Assembly (NCBI GenBank): GCA_037140615.1
Contig: JBAXED010000134.1
Coordinates: 1-9,352, forward strand
Reading direction: 5' to 3'
DNA: 9,352 nucleotides
From: CAINVV01 sp037140615
GTDB lineage: Bacteria > Bacteroidota > Bacteroidia > Bacteroidales > Prolixibacteraceae
In this document: piece by piece, positions 6,215 through 9,352 of the stretch
Numbering within the stretch: the first letter of the stretch is position 1
Layout of the letters: every line of letters starts with the position of its first letter
The notes under the pieces: model-generated
Databases searched by the model: none
Seen by the model: only the letters and a program-made list of their open reading frames with translations
Told to the model about the DNA's origin: nothing
Program-made: the position numbers and the translations under genes

Positions 6215-8272
6215 ATGAGCGTCAAAATCAAATCCAAGACCCAATCCCCGCCCAACATCCTCTACACCGTGATCCTCCTGGTCTACGTGCTGGTGGCAGT
6301 TTTCACGCCGCAAATGGAGGCTTTCGACTCCAACGGACCGAAATTTTTGTCCCTGGCGATACTGAACCTCCTGGTATTTTCCTACATTTTTACCCGGAAA
6401 GAGTTCAAGGATAATCCCCTGGCTGTCACAGGATTTTTCAGAAGTTGGGCCGGTATTATGTACTCCCTTTTGATCCTCATTTCCCTCCTTTCATTCGTCA
6501 AATCGATCAATGTTAACGAATCCATCCTTTATTTTTGCAAATCCATTACCGTATTTATCTCCTGCTACTTTGTGGCCCTGCTCATCGCATCCGACAAGAG
6601 AATTCTGGAAAATCTGGCCGTTGCCATGGTTTTTCTCCTGATCGTCGACTGCCTTTATGTCTATATTCAGATGGTCAAATTTCTCAAAGGCGACCTGCCC
6701 AACATCGAACTGATCACCTCCGTTTATTCGAACAAAAACGTGCTGGCGGCTGCCATCTTCATCAAACTGCCCTTCGCGCTCTGGCTTTATTCTTTTCGCC
6801 ATGGATGGGAGCAAAAACTCGCCCTGGCAGGGTGGAGCATGAGTTTTTTAGCGCTTCTTTTTATGAGTTCCAGGGCATTCTATCTGGGAATCATACTGCT
6901 TTCGATGGCTTACCTGCTTATTTTATGGATCTTGTCCAATAGAGAGGAACAAAAAGCCTATCGGCGGAAAATGATCATTTATTCAGCTGTGCTTGCCTCA
7001 TCAGTTCTTTTGTATACCGTCGTCCAGAAAAATTTATACACAAGTCCATCCATATACAATGCCGGGATTGTTGAAAGGCTAACTCAGGCCAAACCCACCG
7101 AATATTCGACTGGCGAGCGGTTAAGCGGATGGAAAAGATCTTTTGAAGTGTTCAAAAGGGAACCACTACTGGGCTGCGGAATAGGAAACTGGAAAATTGC
7201 TACCCTGAAAGAGGAAAACCAAACAAAAACAGACTTAATTTACCAATACAGGTCACACAACGATGTCATTCAGATCACGACCGAGACGGGGATTTTTGGC
7301 GGACTGGCATTCCTGGGACTATTTGTGCTGCTGGTGCTTCCATTGTTTAAAGCTGGTATTGTGGTTGCAAACCCCAATACCAGCTTTAAACAATGGTTCT
7401 TGCCGGGATTTGGCATGATGGTTTATGCGTTCGATGCATTTTTCAATTTCCCGCACGAACGCCCCGAAATACAGGTGCTGTTTGCCTTGTTTGTGGGGAC
7501 TGGAATTGCACTGTCACAGAAAAATCCGGAGACACAAAAATCTGCAAAGGGCATTCCAGCTGCGGAATCAAAACCAGGAAGATTATGGCAAGCATCTGAG
7601 CCACAGGTCAAACGCTTGTCCATTGCCTGGAAAGGTTTCTTGCTGGTGCTCATACTACTGTCAGTCTATATCCTGATCTTGAATTTCAAGTCGTTAAAAA
7701 CCCAGAAAATCGTTTCCGATGAAATTTCCTCAGGGAAATTAAACATAAGCACAGACCAAATCATCCAGGACTTTCCATGGTTACCTAACATAAATCTGTT
7801 TGGCGAACCAATCGCCGTCCAGAAAGCCAGATACCTATTCCGCGACAAAAACTACAACGGAGCCATCGCGATGCTGAGAGGCGAAAACACAAATCCGTAC
7901 GACTCCCGCAGGGAATACTTCCTGGCCTCAGCCTGGCTCGCCATGGGCAAGACCGACAGTGCCCTGTTCTGGAATATACGAGCCTTGGAGCTGAAACCAT
8001 TCCTGCTCGAAAATCTGACCATGATCTGCAGCATCTATGAACACACAGGCAAGTTACAGGAAACCGCGCCTTTGCTGCAAAAATACCTCGACCACGACAA
8101 AAACAACCCCAAGGCCTGGCTACTCATGACCCAATATCTGGAGAAATCCGGCGATCTGAAAAAAGCGTACGACTACAGCCAAACCGCCTGCAAATATCAT
8201 TCAACAGATGCCGCCATCCTCCAAAACCGCGATGCATTGCTTAAAAAATTATTAGCTGCCCCGAAAAACTAA
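6215..8272 (+). CDS. O-antigen ligase/polymerase-family (Wzy_C) membrane protein with TPR-like C-terminus
   Basis: This is a 685-residue inner-membrane protein. The N-terminal 435 residues are polytopic, with about 10-11 hydrophobic helices. The segment SVYSNKNVLAA near residue 170 is typical of the Wzy_C superfamily. The main periplasmic loop (about 265-350) contains LLGCGIGNWKI and ends with YRSHNDVIQITTETGIFGG (Arg346, His348, Asn349), the signature region of WaaL/Wzy-type enzymes. A further helix at about 470-488 leads to a soluble tail. From about 535 to 680 the tail has repeated A/L/Y-patterned helical pairs (YNGAIAMLRG, EYFLASAWLAMGKTDSALFW, NPKAWLLMTQYLEKSGDLKKAYDY) that read as three to four TPR units. 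It could ligate the finished glycan to lipid A-core or another acceptor, or be a second polymerase. The tail may recruit partners. The gene carries an unusual 57-bp palindrome at 7340-7396. Confidence 0.83.
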   Translation: MSVKIKSKTQSPPNILYTVILLVYVLVAVFTPQMEAFDSNGPKFLSLAILNLLVFSYIFTRKEFKDNPLAVTGFFRSWAGIMYSLLILISLLSFVKSINVNESILYFCKSITVFISCYFVALLIASDKRILENLAVAMVFLLIVDCLYVYIQMVKFLKGDLPNIELITSVYSNKNVLAAAIFIKLPFALWLYSFRHGWEQKLALAGWSMSFLALLFMSSRAFYLGIILLSMAYLLILWILSNREEQKAYRRKMIIYSAVLASSVLLYTVVQKNLYTSPSIYNAGIVERLTQAKPTEYSTGERLSGWKRSFEVFKREPLLGCGIGNWKIATLKEENQTKTDLIYQYRSHNDVIQITTETGIFGGLAFLGLFVLLVLPLFKAGIVVANPNTSFKQWFLPGFGMMVYAFDAFFNFPHERPEIQVLFALFVGTGIALSQKNPETQKSAKGIPAAESKPGRLWQASEPQVKRLSIAWKGFLLVLILLSVYILILNFKSLKTQKIVSDEISSGKLNISTDQIIQDFPWLPNINLFGEPIAVQKARYLFRDKNYNGAIAMLRGENTNPYDSRREYFLASAWLAMGKTDSALFWNIRALELKPFLLENLTMICSIYEHTGKLQETAPLLQKYLDHDKNNPKAWLLMTQYLEKSGDLKKAYDYSQTACKYHSTDAAILQNRDALLKKLLAAPKN
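7340..7396. repeat. 57-bp near-perfect palindrome inside the ligase-family gene
   Basis: The 22 bases at 7340-7361 are the exact reverse complement of 7375-7396. The 13-base centre adds four more pairs (7363-7366 with 7370-7373) after one T/C mismatch, leaving a 3-base loop GCA at 7367-7369. Of 27 possible pairs, 26 match. It encodes residues 376-394, running from PLFKAGIV through the centre to NTSFKQW, in the loop between two membrane helices just after the catalytic-motif region. The reading frame is not disturbed. In RNA it would form a very stable hairpin. Confidence 0.95.
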
Positions 8273-8339
8273 ACGACCGCTAAATAATTAAATGGCACCG
8301 TTGGTCTGATATTTCACCCAATTGGATCAAGAATAACCA

Positions 8340-8378
8340 TATAACACCAAACAAAACTTCATTTTGTTTGGTGTTATA
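8340..8378 (+). terminator. Strong hairpin, probable transcription terminator
   Basis: A perfect 17-bp stem (8340-8356 with 8362-8378) closes a 5-base loop, CTTCA. ATTTT and further A/T bases follow. It starts 68 bases after the ligase-family stop codon. The A-run before and T-run after the loop allow a terminator on either strand. It separates the main biosynthetic run (623-8272) from the regulator-like gene at 8419. The U-tract is short, so termination efficiency is uncertain. Confidence 0.72.
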
Positions 8379-8418
8379 ATTTTAATGAGTAATTTAGCTA
8401 CTCAATTAACCTAATGTA

Positions 8419-8958
8419 ATGCTCGGAGACCTGATCACATCTAAGACCCGGATCAAGCTGCTTATGAAGTTTTTCCTCAACAGCAGCACACAGTCTTACC
8501 TTCGCGGGTTGGAGAGCGAATTTGGCGAATCAACCAACGCCATACGCGTGGAGCTGAACAGGTTCGAACAAGCAGGACTCCTTGTCACTCATGATGTCGG
8601 CAACCGAAAGATGTACACAGCAAATACCTCCTACCCCCTCTTTCCGGAAATAAAAAATCTCCTGCACAAACATCTGGGCATCGATCAAATTCTCGAACAA
8701 GTGATTGAGAAACTGGGTTCTTTAGAAGAAGTCTACTTAACCGGCTCCTTTGCCCATGGCACCGACAGTCCGGATATCCATGTCGTCCTGGTAGGAAACG
8801 ACATCGATACCAGCTACCTTGATATCCTGATCAGCAAGGCCAAGCCCCTGATCCAAAAAAATATATGTTACACGCTCATCAGCACAGTGCAATTTACGTC
8901 CACCTATCCTGACATGAGCAAAAAAGATATGCTGCTTTTGTGGCAGCAGAAAAACTAA
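8419..8958 (+). CDS. ArsR-like winged-helix protein with degenerate nucleotidyltransferase-like domain
   Basis: This is a 179-residue cytoplasmic protein. Residues 1-75 form a winged helix-turn-helix (LITSKTRIKLLMKFFLN, then FGESTNAIRVELNRFEQAGLL as the recognition region, then a basic wing GNRKMYTAN and the bridge PLFPEIKNLL). Residues 85-160 resemble a minimal nucleotidyltransferase fold. LTGSFAHGTDSP matches the G-S-x-x-x-G motif (Gly109, Ser110, Gly114), but the paired aspartates expected next read Asp119-Ile-His121, so the second metal-binding Asp is replaced. Enzymatic transfer is therefore doubtful, and a ligand-sensing or structural role is plausible. As far as I know, close relatives recur beside polysaccharide genes in Bacteroidetes, which suggests locus regulation. 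The gene lies after the terminator-like hairpin, with a 40-base AT-rich leader, and probably has its own promoter, though none is clear. Confidence 0.82.
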   Translation: MLGDLITSKTRIKLLMKFFLNSSTQSYLRGLESEFGESTNAIRVELNRFEQAGLLVTHDVGNRKMYTANTSYPLFPEIKNLLHKHLGIDQILEQVIEKLGSLEEVYLTGSFAHGTDSPDIHVVLVGNDIDTSYLDILISKAKPLIQKNICYTLISTVQFTSTYPDMSKKDMLLLWQQKN

Positions 8959-9084
8959 GCCGTTCGCAACCCTCGGGTTCCTCCGGCAACATTTATTAAG
9001 CTTCTAAATAGCAGTCCTTTTCAAAATTAGAATGGGACTGAGGAGGCGGAGCTGTGAGAAAAAGGCACTGAGAGGGTGAGAAAA

Positions 9085-9127
9085 TGAGCACTGGGAAGAT
9101 GGCAGTGTGAGCACTGAGAATATGGCA
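9085..9127. repeat. 23-bp-period imperfect tandem repeat
   Basis: A 20-base word at 9085-9104 recurs at 9108-9127 with 18 of 20 bases identical. Both copies begin TGAGCACTG and end ATGGCA. It is part of a purine-rich stretch with further partial copies (GCACTGAG at 9065-9072). Confidence 0.75.
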
Positions 9128-9145
9128 TGATGAGAAACCCACAGT

Positions 9146-9209
9146 GCGGCGTCCTGTTTGTAGAACGATGCAATGTAGATCCAGCCGCGGCGCGGCGTCC
9201 TGTTTGTAG
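9146..9209. repeat. 18-bp GC-rich direct repeat (46-bp spacing)
   Basis: GCGGCGTCCTGTTTGTAG is perfectly repeated at 9146-9163 and 9192-9209. The 28 bases between contain GATGCAATGTAGATCCAG and the palindrome CCGCGG (9185-9190). A second CCGCGG is at 9235-9240. Read on the minus strand, the unit is CTACAAACAGGACGCCGC. The form resembles interspersed intergenic repeats seen in multiple copies in Bacteroidetes genomes, but copy number cannot be judged from one window. Confidence 0.8.
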
Positions 9210-9314
9210 CAAAAGAATAACACCCCCGCACCGTCCGCGGTAGCATGTTGAAAAAAGGAATAATCATATTTCGGACGGAATAAGAAAATCCAGGAAGATG
9301 AGACAATCCCCTCA

Positions 9315-9352
9315 ATGATTCCAAAAATTTTGCACTACGTTTGGCTAAGCGG
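9315..9352 (+). CDS. Start of a family 32-type glycosyltransferase gene (cut by window edge)
   Basis: An ATG at 9315 opens a frame that runs uninterrupted to the window end and reads MIPKILHYVWLSG. This closely matches the opening consensus MIPKIIHYxWxGG of family 32 and related capsular-polysaccharide glycosyltransferases, where it forms the first beta-strand of a GT-A-type fold. Only 12 full codons and two bases are present, so the catalytic DXD motif cannot be checked. The gene would continue the polysaccharide locus beyond the winged-helix gene. No clear ribosome binding site is visible, as is usual in this window. Confidence rests on the strength of this short N-terminal match and the genomic context. 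Confidence 0.78.
   Translation, partial: MIPKILHYVWLS

Larger units (their letters stand above)
8959..9314. other. Repeat-rich intergenic region without a convincing gene
   Basis: These 356 bases separate the winged-helix gene from the next glycosyltransferase gene. The left part is GC-rich and may hold a weak hairpin (CCTCGGGTTCCTCCGG near 8971). About 9030-9135 is a purine-rich, low-complexity stretch built of ACTGAG/GTGAGAA-like words. About 9146-9240 is GC-rich repeat sequence. The final 75 bases are AT-rich and could contain a promoter for the next gene; I see no clear -7/-33 pair. Short open frames on the minus strand run through the repeats, but their translations look like translated repeat, not protein. 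Confidence 0.75.

Noticed and set aside
8996..9324. Minus-strand open frames of 60-106 codons across the spacer
   Set aside because: They overlap one another in different frames, run through tandem repeats, and translate to low-complexity Ser/His/Arg-rich sequence with repeated words, so they look like translated repeat rather than genes.

Overview
The window looks like part of a cell-surface polysaccharide (O-antigen or capsule) locus from a Bacteroidetes bacterium, probably a Bacteroidales-type environmental lineage. The reasons are the protein families (a WbpE/WbpD pair, a stand-alone Wzz, a Wzy_C protein with a TPR tail, and an ArsR-like winged-helix/nucleotidyltransferase protein of a type I associate with Bacteroidetes sugar loci), the scarcity of Shine-Dalgarno sequences, and the repeat-filled spacers. 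The taxonomic call is inference. All recognised genes lie on the + strand.

Layout. Positions 1-523 hold an AT-rich overlapping pair of small genes (DUF4258-like and DUF2283-like), a possible toxin-antitoxin-type module unrelated to polysaccharide synthesis. Positions 623-2477 carry an aminotransferase and an acyltransferase that match the last two modifying steps of UDP-GlcNAc(3NAc)A synthesis (WbpE and WbpD). The two dehydrogenases that should precede them are not in the window. A Wzz-type chain-length protein (2491-3546) and a polytopic Wzy-like membrane protein (3610-4734) follow. A GT-B family 4 glycosyltransferase (4949-6055) is bracketed by two clusters of the same short repeat family (core word CACAGAG). 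Next is a 685-residue O-antigen ligase/polymerase-family protein with a TPR-like C-terminus (6215-8272). Inside its gene is a near-perfect 57-bp palindrome. A 17-bp-stem hairpin (8340-8378) probably terminates transcription.

Positions 8419-8958 encode a winged-helix protein fused to a degenerate nucleotidyltransferase-like domain, probably a regulator of the locus. A repeat-rich spacer of about 356 bp follows, and the last 38 bases are the start of another glycosyltransferase gene (family 32 type, opening MIPKILHYVWLSG), cut by the window edge.

Together the genes suggest a Wzx/Wzy-type pathway. A di-N-acetylated uronic acid precursor is made, glycosyltransferases build the repeat unit, a Wzy polymerises it, Wzz sets the length, and the ligase-family protein may attach the product or act as a second polymerase. 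No flippase, initiating transferase, tRNA, rRNA, CRISPR array or transposase gene was seen. The main unexplained signals are the in-gene palindrome, the paired repeat clusters around the single glycosyltransferase, and the 7-, 8-, 23-, 27- and 46-bp periodic repeats in the spacers.
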